NCBI GenBank assembly: GCA_006384855.1
Contig: VCJN01002660.1
Span: 36,772-100,771 of the forward strand
DNA: 64,000 nt
Reading direction: 5' to 3'
Origin: Tetraselmis striata
Lineage: Eukaryota; Chlorophyta; Chlorodendrophyceae; Chlorodendrales; Chlorodendraceae
Position numbers and translations under genes: made by a program. Under the pieces are notes generated by a model. The model worked only from the letters and a program-made list of their open reading frames with translations. It was not told where the DNA came from and ran no database searches. Shown in pieces: positions 10,206 to 23,300 of this stretch (its first letter is position 1; each line of letters opens with the position of its first letter).

Positions 10206-13200
10206 CCCTCATTCCGCCATTACACCGCACATCCGACGCAATACAACCGCACTCAGCTGCCACCTGTACCGCACGCCATTGCCGTGGGGGACTATGATGA
10301 TAGTACGAGTACTGATGATAGGGATGATGGTGGTGGTGATGATAGACAGAAGAGCGGAAGCGAGCCGCTCGGCGTCTCACCCGCTTTGCTGCTGGCTCGC
10401 TTGCAGGGCGCGCCCGCCGTGCCGCTCGTCGTCCTCCTGCTCTGCTGGGGGCTGTTCTCCCTGCTCTCCTTGAACGTGGGCGAGGGGCGACACCGGAACC
10501 ACACGCCAGTCGGCAGCCACCTCGAACAGGTGGCATGGTACGGGCCGAGGGACGATATCCAAAGCCTCGGCGGCCAGGCAGCTTACGGCCTCGACAGAGC
10601 AGACGCCGAGAAATTAATCGGAGAACAGGATGCGCTTGAGCAGGGGGACAGCCAGCCGCGCGGCGATGAAACTGTGGAGGCTGGTCGGGGGACGGAGGGG
10701 GAAGGTGAGGCGGAGGAGGGTGCGGAGGCGGTGGAGTACGACGAGAAAGGGGAGCGACTCCCCGCAGGGAGTGCCGCCCAGTCGGCAGCAGCGCGTGGGG
10801 AGGGCGCCTGGCCACCTGGCCAGGCGGGCCAGCGGCCTGGTGCCCGCTACCTGGAATGCCCTCGCGTGGAACCGCCGCAGCCTGTGGGGCTGGAGGGGCT
10901 CAGCCTGACGTTATCACACGGCGGAAGCACGGAGTGAGGCGCCGCCCCGCTCCGCATACCTCTGGTGCCGGCTGGAGGCGACCCCGGCAACCGTCAGCTG
11001 ATCCGACGTCGCGTCGCGCCGCGCAGGCAGGACCTCTTCATAACGCAGGCCAACCACCGGCGGCTTTTGCCAAAGGGCCAGGACGTGCATAACAAGAGCG
11101 TCAGCCTGCTGCCCCCGGCCTTTTCCTCCGTTGTGGACAGCTTTGCCTGGGGCAGCTGCGCAGGTGCATAGCTTCCCTACCTGCCTTTTCTGATCAAGCA
11201 TTTGTTGCTGCAACACATGTGTATATATAATACGCTCTCTCCCTATATATACGTATATTGTATATGTAAATTTACGTATATGTATAACATGCACACATGT
11301 ATGCACAGACATAGAGACAGATAGAGGGAGGGAGAGATCCACCTCAAATGGAAGCACAGATTACAAGGCATCAATTCCCCCCAATCTGGCTGTCGCCTCA
11401 CGGTCACAACCCCAAGTGCATATAAAATGGACACACCTTTGTCTATACATAATACAGTGAGAGCGCAACCTTGCACGTACTACGAAAATACGACGAAAAC
11501 AACCATGCGTACCCGTCTGCGGGATGTCAAAAGAGCATCACTCAATCCTGCTCTGGGCATGTAATGTCGACTCTCTTCAGCGGTTGAACATCATACATGC
11601 TCAGTAAAGGCGCACTTCTTGCACAAGTAGTACACACGGCCGCACTACTTGCTCCAACACATGATGTGCCGTGGCTTGCGTAGTGGTAGGCAACGGCGGC
11701 GGCCTAACGCTGGCGAACTTTGGTAGCGCCGTGGACAGCCACGACATTGTGATGCGCACCAACCAGGTGAGGCCGCGCCGTCTTGCGGGGAGGAGGGAGG
11801 GAGCGGAGTGGCCCCGCCGTCTCTGTGCTCGGCATTGACGCAGCCACACGCTGCCCCCGCACGCAGGCGCCGACATACTCTGCATACTACAGGAAGCTGG
11901 TCGGTCAGAGGACCAGCTTCCGCCTGCTGAACCACCTCTGGTCGGCAAACTACGCCTTCCGCCTGTACAAGAAGGTAAGCGCTAGACCCCGTAGCCATGC
12001 TGCAAGCGCCCCTGCCCATGGCGACGTCATGGGGGGCGCAACCCCCCCTCTCTGACGCACACATTTCACCTCGGGGGCTGGCTGCAGAACCTTCCGCTGG
12101 AAAGGAACGCATGGCTTATCATCAGCCGCGCTAGCGGGCACATATTTGACAAGTTGGCGGGCTTCCTCAGCGTGAGCGCCCGCCACTGCTCCCCCACCAT
12201 CCCCGCCCTCTCAATCAGATGCCAGTGCGTGCCCGCTCAGCTGGGCGTGGTCGCCCGCAGCGCCGAAAAGCTGCACATTGCTGCCTCTCCAGGACGAGCG
12301 CCCGGACGTACGGGTGCTCATGCTCAGCGGCCGCACTGTCGGCCTCGCGCGGCGCCTGCTGTTGGACTACCGCATCCGGCTGTGCCAAGCAGGTGCGCTT
12401 TCGGAAGGCCAACAACGGGGGCGCGGTGGAACCACATGCATGTATTGAAAGGGACACAGTCACATGCACGAATGGGCGATTATTTCTGCCTTGATGTTCA
12501 ATAAATTCGATGTGTTCACATGAGTACACCGCAGAGGGGGTGCTGATGTTCCGCTTCATGATGGGTGAACGAGCTCGACTGTACACAATTCCATCACGTA
12601 AACTTGCTGATGTTGCGCACTGCTGTCCCCTCAAGGACAGCCGCTTACCCGCTCCGGTTTTGCCGCCGGCGCCCACGCAGGCTCCGGGCCCTACCCAGGC
12701 GGCGCGGTGCCATCCTCGGGCTTGGTGTCGGTGCTGCTGCTGATGCAGATGTGCCGCAACGTGACCGTGTACGGCTTTGGGTCGGACCAGCCTGACCCCA
12801 CCCGGCGCGCGGAGTACCCGGGCAAGCGGCTGCCACACGTGCCGTACCACTACTTTGTCGGTCACCAGGCGCGCGCGGTTGGCATGCCAGGTGACGCTGG
12901 GCAGGCGGGCCAGCCATGCTGGTGCTGGGGGCGCGCAACGTCTGCCTCCGCTTGATGATGGGTCGGTTTTCGAGAAAGTTGCCGCCTCTGCCTGCTCTGT
13001 CCAATTGCGGTCGCTTCGCGAAGTCCCCCTGCCCTGCCCCTCCTGCTCCTGCTTTCTCAGTCCCCGAGTCCGCCCCAGCTGCGTCCAAACCGTGCCTGTG
13101 GCACTCGCGCCGTCGGCAATGCATTTTGTAGTGGGCTACGTCCAAGGCGGCTTGGACATTCTGCCACCTTAAGAGCCGGCAGCTAGGGTGGGTGGTTGTG

Positions 13201-14720
13201 GTAAATGTGTAGCGCCGCGTTGAGTGTGCGTTTTGAGCACCCCCTTGATGGGAGAGGAAAAGCAAAAACGAAAGAATACTTTTGCCTTGCCCATTTAACT
13301 TTCCGAGAGAATATGAGAAGAACGCTTATAGCACAAATCTTGGGTTTTTGGCACCAAAAGTCCATGCTTAAGACACCGAAATCGGCACATATATTCAAAC
13401 TGGCAACAACGAGCCCCAAGGGTTTGCTAGTGCTACGTCAACCCATTGGGGGCCAGGCCAGGTAGGGGCAGGGGAGGGGGGTGGGGAAGGGGGCGAGGAT
13501 GACACCACCCTCCCTTAGGTTTAGGGACCTGGCCTTCAGAGGGCTGCACGCTAGGCGCTTGTACTAGTGGCTCGTATGCGGCTTCGTGCAGCCAGACCGT
13601 AAGACATCCGGCCTGTTCAGCATCCGAAGACCAATCAAGAAAAAAAATTGTTAGAAGTTTCAAATTTCAAGTACGTCAACATTACCAACATGATAACATT
13701 TGTACAGCAAATATGTTTAGGTTCTGACAAATTTATATTGTATGACCATGAGTACGGAACAATGTTCATAGCTCGCCTGAACAGAGTTTACACTCATTCA
13801 AGCTTTCTTGGTGCTCATGGGTTTATGGCGAAAAAAACCGAATTCATTTCTTAACAATAAACGCTCACCTTTCTACATTGTCTGATTATATGAAGGTAAG
13901 AGTTGGTATGTCAAGCATTTTGATTCCGCGTCGAAGCTGGTACGCGGAGGCGGAAAGGCATACCAGTCCTGGATGTAGGGTACGATTGCTCGGGTGACAT
14001 CGCCCGTTGTAGCCGCCTGAGCGCCGCGGCTGCTCTGTGCATGCAGTGCACTCCTGGCCGGCGGAGGAGCGCCTGCTCACTGCCCTGCACAAGGCCGGGC
14101 GGATCCAATTCTGCCGCCCGGAGCTGCTGGCGAGGGGCAACGCGGGCCGGCACCACAACCACAACTGCGGGCGGCAGCCGCAGCGGCCGGATGGGCGCGG
14201 CTTCGCCGGGGACGACCCTGCGGAGCGGTTGGCGGGGCTGGGCGGGGCCGCGGGCGCGGAGGCCACGGGAGCGTGGGCGCAGCCTCCCGGCCATCGCCCG
14301 AGGAAGCTGCCCGAGGAGCTGAGCGGCGACGAAGAGGGGGGCCGCGTGGGTGAGGGTAAGCAGGGTGGTGACAAGCAGCCGGGAAGCTCCCGCCTGCAGC
14401 TTGAGGGCGCCGGTGCGGCGGGCGGGGAGGTGCTGCCGACTTCTGCTGCGAGCGCCCCCCCTAGCGGCATAATGGAGGGGCGGCCTCCGCGCAATGCAGG
14501 GACGGGTGTGGGTAGCGATCATGGCACAGCACGGCAGCCGGGCGCTGCGAAGCGGACCAATAGAGGGAAGAAGCCTGGGGGGCTGTTTGGCAGCGGTATT
14601 CGCGCCCGCCTGGGGAAGGGACGCCATTGGCCGCAGGGGAGGCCTGCCGGCGCACGGGCATCCCAAGCTGAGGGGGCGGGAGGGGCAGAGGCAGAGGCAG
14701 AGGCGGAAGCGGTCGATTAA
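10025..14720 (+). CDS. GT29 sialyltransferase-like glycosyltransferase (9 exons)
   Basis: Exons 10025-10156, 10257-10933, 11027-11163, 11684-11766, 11867-11974, 12088-12171, 12293-12392, 12681-12890, 14047-14720. All phases agree and sum to 734 aa. It is a type II Golgi membrane enzyme by plan: a 96-aa cytosolic tail with an Asp-rich patch, one membrane segment near 97-117 (VPLVVLLLCWGLFSLL), a stem, then the catalytic region. All four sialyl motifs are visible: L (CAVVGNGGGL...DSHDIVMRTNQAP, about 314-345), S (PSSGLVSVLLL...VTVYGFG, about 451-474), III (YHYF, 496-499) and VS (HSWPAEERLL, about 512-521). Family members transfer sialic acid from CMP-sialic acid, but plant and algal homologues may use related acids, so donor and acceptor are unknown. 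The last ~200 aa are a low-complexity Gly/Arg/Ala/Glu extension beyond the family's usual end. Intron 1 is nearly pure C. Confidence 0.92.
10162..10204 (+). repeat. Poly-C tract in GT29 intron 1
   Basis: C8, one G, then C34, starting 5 nt after the GTAATC donor and filling nearly half of the 100-nt intron. The acceptor follows about 50 nt later at CACTCAG. Confidence 0.9.
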
Positions 14721-17700
14721 GTCACACCGACACGAGTCAAAACAGCATATCTCAGGGGCGACCTGCTGCTGTCTACCGGCATTCATGCTGCACCTCCCGC
14801 CACCGCAGAGTGCCAATCAGCACGCTACTGCCGCTGCGGTAGCCGCCTTTGCAGCACACCCTGCTGATCAGTATTGTGCGTGGCAACAGTGTGCACGTTG
14901 CATTCCTCTCAGGAAGCAGAGCTATCATCAGCGGCTCACAACGGCGCATAGTAGTTCAGATCCATGTGTTTGAACGTGCAAAAGGCAATGCACAACTTTG
15001 TTGAGTGGCAGCAGTATCAAAGCGATCGCCCCACCTATCTATACCCCTCCACAGAAGTATGTGCCGATGCACACATAAGAACATCCCCTGATTAAAAGCC
15101 TCGAATCGGGCTTGATAGCAACGTGTGAGAACATCCACTATGGTTCAGCTACAGTTTCGTCAAGATTTTACCCCTGACAGGCTGGGCAGGTTCGTATTCG
15201 CAGTGTTCTTACCGCATCGTCACCTATACCTTACAAGTAAATGCGGTTAGCCGGGCGAATATAAATCGACATGCCGAGCGCTCGTGTGAATGCATGCAGG
15301 TTACAACTCCGAGTTGCACCGCTTGGAACAATCGCTTCGAGAGCGTGGTTGACCCAGTCATGCCACGGAGAGGCGGTCGAAACGTTGCCTATCCAATTAT
15401 GCGAACGCAGTGCGTGTGGCACTGTCGCTGAAAGTCGACATTTTACGCTATCCATTTTCTAGAGAGTGCACGCACGACAAACAGATAGGTCTACTCTCTA
15501 TCCGTGGCACTGGGTAAAAGTGGTGTATGTGGTTGCATGGTTGGTCGAAAGGCATTTAAAAGTGGTTAACTAGAACCGACCGAACACGGCTGCGCTGAGG
15601 AAATACAATTGATACACAACAGTGCAAACGCACGCCAGTGCGATTGATCACGGCTACCATATGGCGGTCGAAGTGTAAATGAAAACATCAATGTTTAATT
15701 TTATCTAAAGTCACAAGGACGGCATATACGACAGGTGAATAATAATAATCAGCATGGGTGTGCATAGGTTTTGCTGGGGGTATTCCTTGCTTGTGCCATA
15801 ACATAAAGTTATAATTGCCAAAAGCCAGAACTTGTTTATGTCCCGCAGAAGTGCATAATAACAAATTACGCATGACACGAGTATAAATTATGCCATAAAA
15901 CTTGCATAAATCAGCATTTATTTATAGGGCCAAGTAGCGCAACAGGTGTCACGTGTGAGGTTTGAATTGAAAGGGTTAGCAGTATCCGCGGATGAACAAT
16001 TCATCAATAAATATTGCCTCGTCATTTATCACATAAACATAGTAGCAGTTTTACAGCACGCGACGCTGGCGAAGCGGCGAGTGGCACTTCATAGTTGGCA
16101 TGCTGTACCACAGCAATAAGTATGACTACTGGTCAGCTGGCGGACGCTGGCGCTGTGGGCTGCTGCGACCGATGCCGCCCATGATCGGAGATCTGCTCGT
16201 TGCGCAGCGCCGGCCCGGCAACCTCGGTATTTACTATTTGGGACTGAGCCAGGGCGCTTTTCAGTGTAGCGACGGCTTGCGGCGCTCGGCGTCCACGGTG
16301 GCGGACATATCTCTCTGCTTGTGCGCAACATCAATAGACAATTATTTGAATTACATTTATCATTGAAGAGGGACTCTGCGACAATCATGATGTCATCATT
16401 GCGAGGTTTATGGTTGATATATAAGAGTAAGAAGCGGCCGGCGACATTATTGCGACATAGCATATTAGCAAGTACGAGGATGCTTCCTATTCACAGATAC
16501 CCATGGCATAAGTAGTTATTAGCAAGATATGCATATTATTAACCCTGTGGACGATAATGTTTAACTATACCGTCATACTACGTCGTCGTTCGAGCACTCT
16601 CATTGAAAGCAACGTTCTTGCATTGAAGCATAAGATGATATGACGGATGAGACGCTGCAAGGATTATTTCACTAGTCCCGGGGAGCGAGGCACGCGGGCG
16701 AATAATAGAAACATGTTGTGTCAGCCACGGAGGGTGATATTCGTGCAAATTACAAAAGGCCAATAATAAGAAATCCACCGCTAAAAGCGGCTAGGTCCAA
16801 GAAATCGACACAAGCAAGCCGCGCTACTTAATACCTGCATAATTAAAAGGGATGATATCATTACAGGTGCGAGTGTCTGTAGGTGCGCATTTGCGCGCGC
16901 GGCGCGCGGGTTGTAAATATTTATTTTCGCGCGCGCGATGCCGCCGCCACCGGCAGCTACCCGGGTACGAGTAACGCGACTGCCGGTGCCATCAGGGCGG
17001 CAGCGGGCATCAGACAACCGGCCGTGCGAGCATCATCTGCGACGAGGCACCCGCCAGGTAAGGGCGCCGATCATTCGCCGGCAGCATAGTCGCTCCATCA
17101 GCACCACTCGTCGTCGCTGCGCCCGCCGCTCGCCACCGCCACGACCACGGCGCAGCAAGCAGCCAGCAAGGGTGCAGAAACCCAGGCCGCTCAGCATTAC
17201 TTCCGGACCCGCTCCTCGCACCGCCATCGTGCTAGCCTTATTCAGCGACACCGCCCGCAGGCCTGCGAGCGCGCTGCCCCTCCCTGCCCCGCTTACCACC
17301 AGGGTGCGGCACAGCTCTCTGCCTGCCTTCCTCCCTGGCGGCACTGCAGCGCGGAGTTCAGGCAGGAGCGGACGGGCGCGCGGGTCCGGGAGGAGGGGGG
17401 AGGGAGGAGCTTGAGACCGAAAGGTGGGAGGCTGCCTGCCTGGGCCGCTCCTCGAAGCAGAGTACATTAGAGCGTTTTCAATCAACAACAACAGCAAGTG
17501 AAAGGTGATAACCACCCACATCATGAAGCTAAGGCACCAGTAAGGAGATCAAGAACCCACAAGAGAACCAAGGACGACCACAACGACCAAACCACTTGGT
17601 CTGGATCACCTGGCCAGGGGACGGGATGGGGATGAGCTGCGCAATGGGGAGGGGGAGGGGGGGGGGGGGGCACTCTCTCTCTCTCTCCCTCTCTCCACGG

Positions 17701-17780
17701 GCTGCGTGCGCAGGCATCCGTTGGGCGGTGGGGGAGCTCAGGCGGCTGCGCTCGTGTGCCGTGGCCGGCAGGCGGGCAGG
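14721..17780. other. Intergenic region between GT29 and THOC7
   Basis: About 3 kb with no supported gene. The middle (15.4-16.8 kb) is AT-rich with many stops. Opposing frames at 16938-17414 (+) and 17033-17524 (-) are Arg/Pro-rich mirror images and were not accepted. A G13 run and CT repeats at 17658-17695 lie shortly upstream of the THOC7 ATG. Confidence 0.45.
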
Positions 17781-19042
17781 ATGCAGGTCGCCGGCGTCAC
17801 GGAGGAGGAGATCATCAAGAAGCGGCTGCTCACGCAGACCGCTGTGGGGCACAAGGGCGACCCGCCGCTGGCCAAGCTCACCAAGCGTTACCTGCAGTTT
17901 GGCGCCAAGCTGCTGGCGCCGGAGGGCGAGGAGGCGGACGCGGCTGCCGCGCGGCGGCGCGAGCTGGAGGAGCTGCACGGCCACCTGGTGCGCGACATCG
18001 CCAGCATCGAGCTGCTGGCGGAGAAGCGCGACATCATGTGCAAGGTGCACAAGCAGGAGGGGCAGAGCTACCAGGTGCGACCTTCTCCCCCCTCCCCCCC
18101 CCCCCCCCCCCCCCCCTCCTCCCCAGCGTGACACCACGGCCGGCCGTTTCACCCCGACCTCTTGAACTCCAGCACAGCCCCTCAAAGATTGACCGGAACT
18201 ACTGAATCGTGGTCAGATTTCAGCCAGAATCCAGCTGGATTCGCACTGAACTCGGACCTTGGTACCGTTTTCACCATCCTCGCTGGACCACATGCCGCAT
18301 GCTGGACTGGTGCTGTGACTCAATGCTGGCTGAATTCATGAAGAGTCTGTGAATTTAGGTTAGAATTCAGCTGAATTCTTCTTGGCCTGCTGAATACCAC
18401 TGCCACAATAATCCTCCCCGAACCACGAATATTGCGCAGCGCGCTCATCTGAAAGTAGTGCATGAAAGTAGTGACTCAGCACTGGCTGAATGCCGGAAGA
18501 ATTTCCTGATTTCAGCCATTGAGGCCCAAATTCATCCGAATTCCGGTCCAGCTGAATTGAAGATGTGGCAGCCCGGCTATGCTTGGCCCACATCGTGACC
18601 TGCTAGGTGCTGAGAGCCTCCACCCCCCCCCTCTCCCGCCCCTTTTTGCCCCGGCACGCACACAAATCAACAGCGAAAGCGGCAGGAGCTGATGGCGGCG
18701 ATCGAGCAGGCCAAGGCGGACATCGAGGCGAAGAAGGGCGAGCTGGCGGCGGCGCGCGCGGTGCGGCAGCACAACGAGGAGTACGAGAAGCTGCGCGGCC
18801 TGGTGGTGGAGTTCCCGCGCTGCGCGGACATGCAGGCGCAGATCGACGCGGCGCAGAGCCGCCTGGACGCCACGCGCTCCGCCAACGTCGCGGCGGCGTC
18901 GCTCATCGGGCTGCGCAAGAAGCAGTTCGCGCTGCTGCTGCACACCATCGCGTCGCTCACGGGCGAGGTGGAGAGCCCGGCGGCGGAGGAGGGCGAGGTG
19001 GGCCTCGGTGGCGGCGACGGCCTGGCGGCCATGGAGACCTGA
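17781..19042 (+). CDS. THOC7: THO complex subunit 7 (2 exons)
   Basis: Exons 17781-18074 and 18674-19042 with a phase-0 intron (CAG|GTGCGA ... CAACAG|CGA) give 220 aa, close to the usual ~200 aa. THOC7 is a small coiled-coil subunit of the nuclear THO/TREX complex that couples transcription to mRNA export. The N-terminus TEEEIIKKRLLTQ matches the family's conserved opening. The centre is continuous coiled coil, and EYEKLRGLVVEFPRCADMQA corresponds to the family's EYDxLAxxI..hP.R block. The C-terminus GLRKKQFALLLHTIASL matches the conserved RxKQFxxLLxxIxxL helix. The intron begins with a C-rich run and contains repeated CTGAATTC-type sequence (18220-18560). The chosen ATG immediately precedes the conserved block. 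A short acidic Gly-rich tail ends the protein. Confidence 0.87.
18200..18570 (+). repeat. Short degenerate repeats within the THOC7 intron
   Basis: Variants of GAATTC, CAGCTGAATT and CTGAATGC recur on both strands (for example TTAGAATTCAGCTGAATTC near 18361 and CCAGCTGAATTG near 18547). They give the intron a self-complementary character unlike its flanks. Confidence 0.5.
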
Positions 19043-19702
19043 GGAGCGCCCCGGGGGGGAGGGCGGGAGTCTCGTGCTGAGGAAGCGGCAGCCGGGCGGT
19101 GTTGCACCCGTCCTGTCATGCACCTCATCACGGTCGATGCGCCATGTAACACGCCACGGATCCTCGGGGTGAAGGCTGTGTGCCATGTGACGTGGCTTCC
19201 GTACCTAGGAACCGTGGGGGTTTCCCTTGGCCGCTTCTGCTCTTCTTCGGCTTTCCGTCCCACCGCTTGATGCGATGCAACACGGCCGGCCGCTATGGTC
19301 TGCCACGTGCCGTCGATTCCGGACATGGTGAGAGCCCGCACGGCCATGGGACACGTTGGGGCTGCCCCTCGGCCGTTTGTGATGCCCAACGTAGGCTGAC
19401 CCTATGCGGCGGGTGCGGTGAAAGCAGGGGGTCGTCCCGCTCGCATGCTCAAGCCAGCTCAACTGTCCTCGGGTTCTGTAGTAGTCGATGGAGCAGGCCC
19501 CCGGCTCCTTGCACAGCCTCCCAATAGACGCGGCACATCCAGGTGTCGAGGCAGCAGGTGAGGCATGACACGGTCGGGGGCACCCCGCCAGCCTGCCGTG
19601 AGCGCGCACAGCGCTCTGGCGTGTGCCTCATGCCCCGAGGGGGTCGGCGCCTGGTATGCCCCCCGTAACGCAGTCCTCTGGCCGGACCGCCCTCCCGCGC
19701 AG
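19043..19702. other. Intergenic region between convergent THOC7 and SMP/C2 genes
   Basis: About 660 nt between two convergent stop codons. It should contain both 3' UTRs. No gene, hairpin or consensus polyadenylation signal recognised. Confidence 0.5.
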
Positions 19703-20334
19703 CTAGCGACCATCTCGCGCAAGCAACTTCTCGCGGTCGCGGATGAAGTTGCCGATGTCGGTCGGCCGGGCGCGCGAGGTGTCCTTGGCGCTGCGGGAGC
19801 GGGCGAGAGGGGCGCTCTCATGCCTGGCAGGGTTGCGCCCACCCTTCCACTCCCTACCCTCTGCCGTCCACAACCCCCTCTCCCCATTCTCCCACACACC
19901 TCAGTATCGAAGCCATGTGCCAGCGCACTTGCACTCTCCAGGGCGAAGGAGGCGGTGTTGGGAGGGTTCATAGCGGGGTTCCCCTTGGGGGGGGGGGGGG
20001 GAGGGGGGGCGAGTGGGCCAAGAAAACCTTGACCCTAAGACCCATGGCGGCCGTGCAGAGCATGGCCAAAGGTTTGCTTCCACGGTGGTGCACTGGCGGC
20101 GGTCGCCCTTGCGGGGCGTTTGCCACCTGGCTGTGCTGCCCGTGGATGCAGGCTGTGTATAGCTGCTAGTCAGAAAAGGCAAGAAGGCAGAAGGTGTGTG
20201 TGTGTGTGTGTGTGTGTGTGCGGGAGGGGGGGGGGGGGGGTTGATTGTGTAGCTGGGAATGTGGTTAGGTGTTTGGAGAGAGGGGGGGGGGGGGGGGGGG
20301 GGGCTGAGGAAAAAAACACGCATACACACACACA

Positions 20335-20394
<60 letters not shown>

Positions 20395-23300
20395 GGAGAG
20401 GGACAGAGCGCACTCGCACACGTACACATGCAACGACACATGCACAAGCACAGGCATCCCGCACGATTCCGTGTCGGCTGTGTGGACAGGCCGGCGGGCT
20501 GGCAGCGCGTCCACTGAGTTGGCCCTGCTGCAAGCGTGCTGGCCGGCGGGGGCGGCTGGCGCATTGACGGGGGTGGCGGCGGAACCGACGAAGCTGGGCA
20601 CGCACCCACGACCCTGAGCACCTTCCAAATGCGGCCGTCCAGTGGGGCGGTGGTGGGTGGGCTCGGGCGGCCGGCATTGTGCATGGCATTCTAGAGCCCG
20701 GATCGAGCTGGCGTGCAGTACAGCCTGGTGGGACCGGGCCCAAGGCCGGTAGATCATTGCAGCGGAAGCAGGGAGTGGGGGGAGGGGGGCGGGGGAGGCA
20801 GCCTCTGGCTAGTTGGGCTGGGCGATGGGCTGTTAGTGAGGGGGGAGGGGGGGGGGGGGGGGGGGGGGGGTCATGCGGGCACCGCAGCGCCGCCGCCGCC
20901 GACCAGCGGCGAGTCGCCAAACGTGAGCGGCTTCCACTCCAGCGTGAGCGATATCTCGCCCTGCTGCGTCTCCTGCAGCGCCCACACGTCCTTGATGCGC
21001 ACGTTCCGCACCACGTCCTGCACCGGGATGCGCAGCTTGCCGATGGAGGGCTGCGCGCAGTAGGGAGGAGGAGGGACGGGGGGGGAGGGGGGGGGGGTGG
21101 CGGGGGGGGGGTGGGAGGCACTCAGCTCGCATTCACAACCGGACTTGACTGCGCAATGTGGAATGCCGGATAAGAGCGCGAGCAAACCGCTGTATTTATC
21201 TCACACACACACACACACACACAATATATATAAAATATTTTTTATATGCACGTACTTATTTATTTATTTATTTATTCATATGTCTGTAAATGGAGGGTTT
21301 CCTTTGCATTAGCAATGCGATGCAGTCACGCCCGTAAGCCACCTTGGGTTCTGTAACACCGGCGCCTGGTGGGCTGCTGGAGGGCTCCTACCTCAAAAAG
21401 GTTTCTCTCCAGCCCTCCTCTCACTATCGATGTACACACAAATGAGGTCCATGCGTGTTTGTGTGCGTGAGTACGGGTGCCGGCGCACTTGGGGCGCTCA
21501 GGTTGTTGTTCGCAGTATTCTTATTACCTCGTCGGCACCCGGACATGGCCGGGCATGACTAATAAACCATTGTAATGCTCTCCCCCCCCACCCCCCTCCC
21601 CCCCCAACTCTCATACACACACACACACACACACACCTACAATAACAACAACACATGTGACAATGGTGTATCAGTCATTCCAGATCATGCGCGGGTGCCG
21701 GCGCGGTTATAAGAATACTGCGAACAACCTGGCCCCACTGTGGACGACACGATAGCGGAACCATAGTGAGTGCTCTTCTATAGGCTACATGCAACCCAAA
21801 CTCAATAATGGTCCTTATGAGTGCGGCGGCACCCGTACACACGCACACAAACACACCCAGGCCTTACTTGCGTGTACATAAACAGGGAGAGACGGAGGGA
21901 GAAAGAGAGAGAGAGAGAGGGGGGGGCGAGAGGAAGCACGTGCTGCTGCATGGGGGGCCGCCCGCACCTTGTCCCTCCGCTGGCAGTCGCGCACGTTGAA
22001 CACCACGAACGAGTCGGCGCTGATGGCGACGAAGTCGAACTTGTCGCCCCAGCGCGGCGAAGGCTCGTTGAAGACCACGGAGGAGGTCTGGATGATGGGC
22101 TTGTCCAGCAGGTCGTCGTACAGGCTGATCTCCACCTGCGGGTCCGTCGTGTTGTCGCCCTGCAAGCAGCGCATCACGACGGTCGGCGCTCGGCAAAGGC
22201 ATCGCCGCAAAAACCTGAACCCGGCTCCCTTGCTGCATTTGATAAGGAAATGTCTATGCAGATCCGGAATGTACTGTATACCCCCCTAATCCTAACCCCA
22301 ACCATCAAACCAAAGCCTAAAACCAAGCAGTAAGCCCAGAGAATCCTAACCTTAACCCTAAGAGAAGCCCTAACATTAAACCCGATCGTAATCTATCCCT
22401 AAAATCCTATTATGGCCGCAAACCCTCGCCCATCCCTACAGAAGCCCCCTTCCACCCCCCCCCCCCCCCTGCCCAAACACACACACACCCCGCCAAATCG
22501 AACCCGGGTCTCCACCGTCGCAAACTAGCGCATGTGCACGGTGCCGCACCGATGCCAACATGGGGATTTCGATTCAATACATCCGAATTATCCGCATATT
22601 CGGCATCATCACAAGAGGGGGAGGGAGAAGGGGGGGAGGGGGTACATCCCCAGGATCCGAATAGACCATCTTGTACTAAATACAATGATTATAGGATTAA
22701 TTATACTCAGTTATGAATACAGCTTGTAATCATTTCCTGCCAGGAAAAGACGAAACCTTCGATGCCAGGGCAATCATTGGAGTGCAGCTGCAATGACTAT
22801 GGCTGCTCCTACAGGAATCGAAACGCATCATGGACTGTGGCTGTGTGTGCTGGGAGGCAGGGCTTTATGAGTTCCATGTACAGCGGTGTTGTTTTGCCAA
22901 GGTTCTGTCCTAGGTATACACTCGTCAGTCTTTGCTGCGGCACAGGTGACAGACTACAGCAGGCGCAGCTAGGCCCTCGGCAGCTGGGCATTATGTTCCA
23001 CCGTCCCATTGGGTTCTCAGGTCGCAAAACCGATGAACTGATTTCCGCTTTCGGGTTGGAGATCTCGCGCTATCTTTGTGGTGCATTCCGAAAGACCGCC
23101 TGCCAGGTATAAATGCACTCCGCCCTTCCCCTTGCAAGAGGCGTCAAACACAATATATACCAAAACCCAAAAGCATGGTCACAATACGTATGCAGGCACG
23201 CCTGTCGGCGGGGGAGGGGGAGGGCACCTGGAGGTTGATGCACCGGGTGAGCGTGACGGTCATCACGCCCTTCGCGTCCTGCGAGCACGCAGCGCACGCG

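Noticed and set aside
10051..10815. 254-aa minus-strand frame with His and Pro runs
   Set aside because: It is the mirror of the GT29 exon 2 and its poly-C intron; the plus-strand frame has a membrane segment and continues in phase to the sialyl motifs.
16938..17524. Overlapping plus (158 aa) and minus (163 aa) frames before THOC7
   Set aside because: Both are Arg/Pro-rich, lack motifs and splice context, and are typical of GC-rich non-coding DNA.
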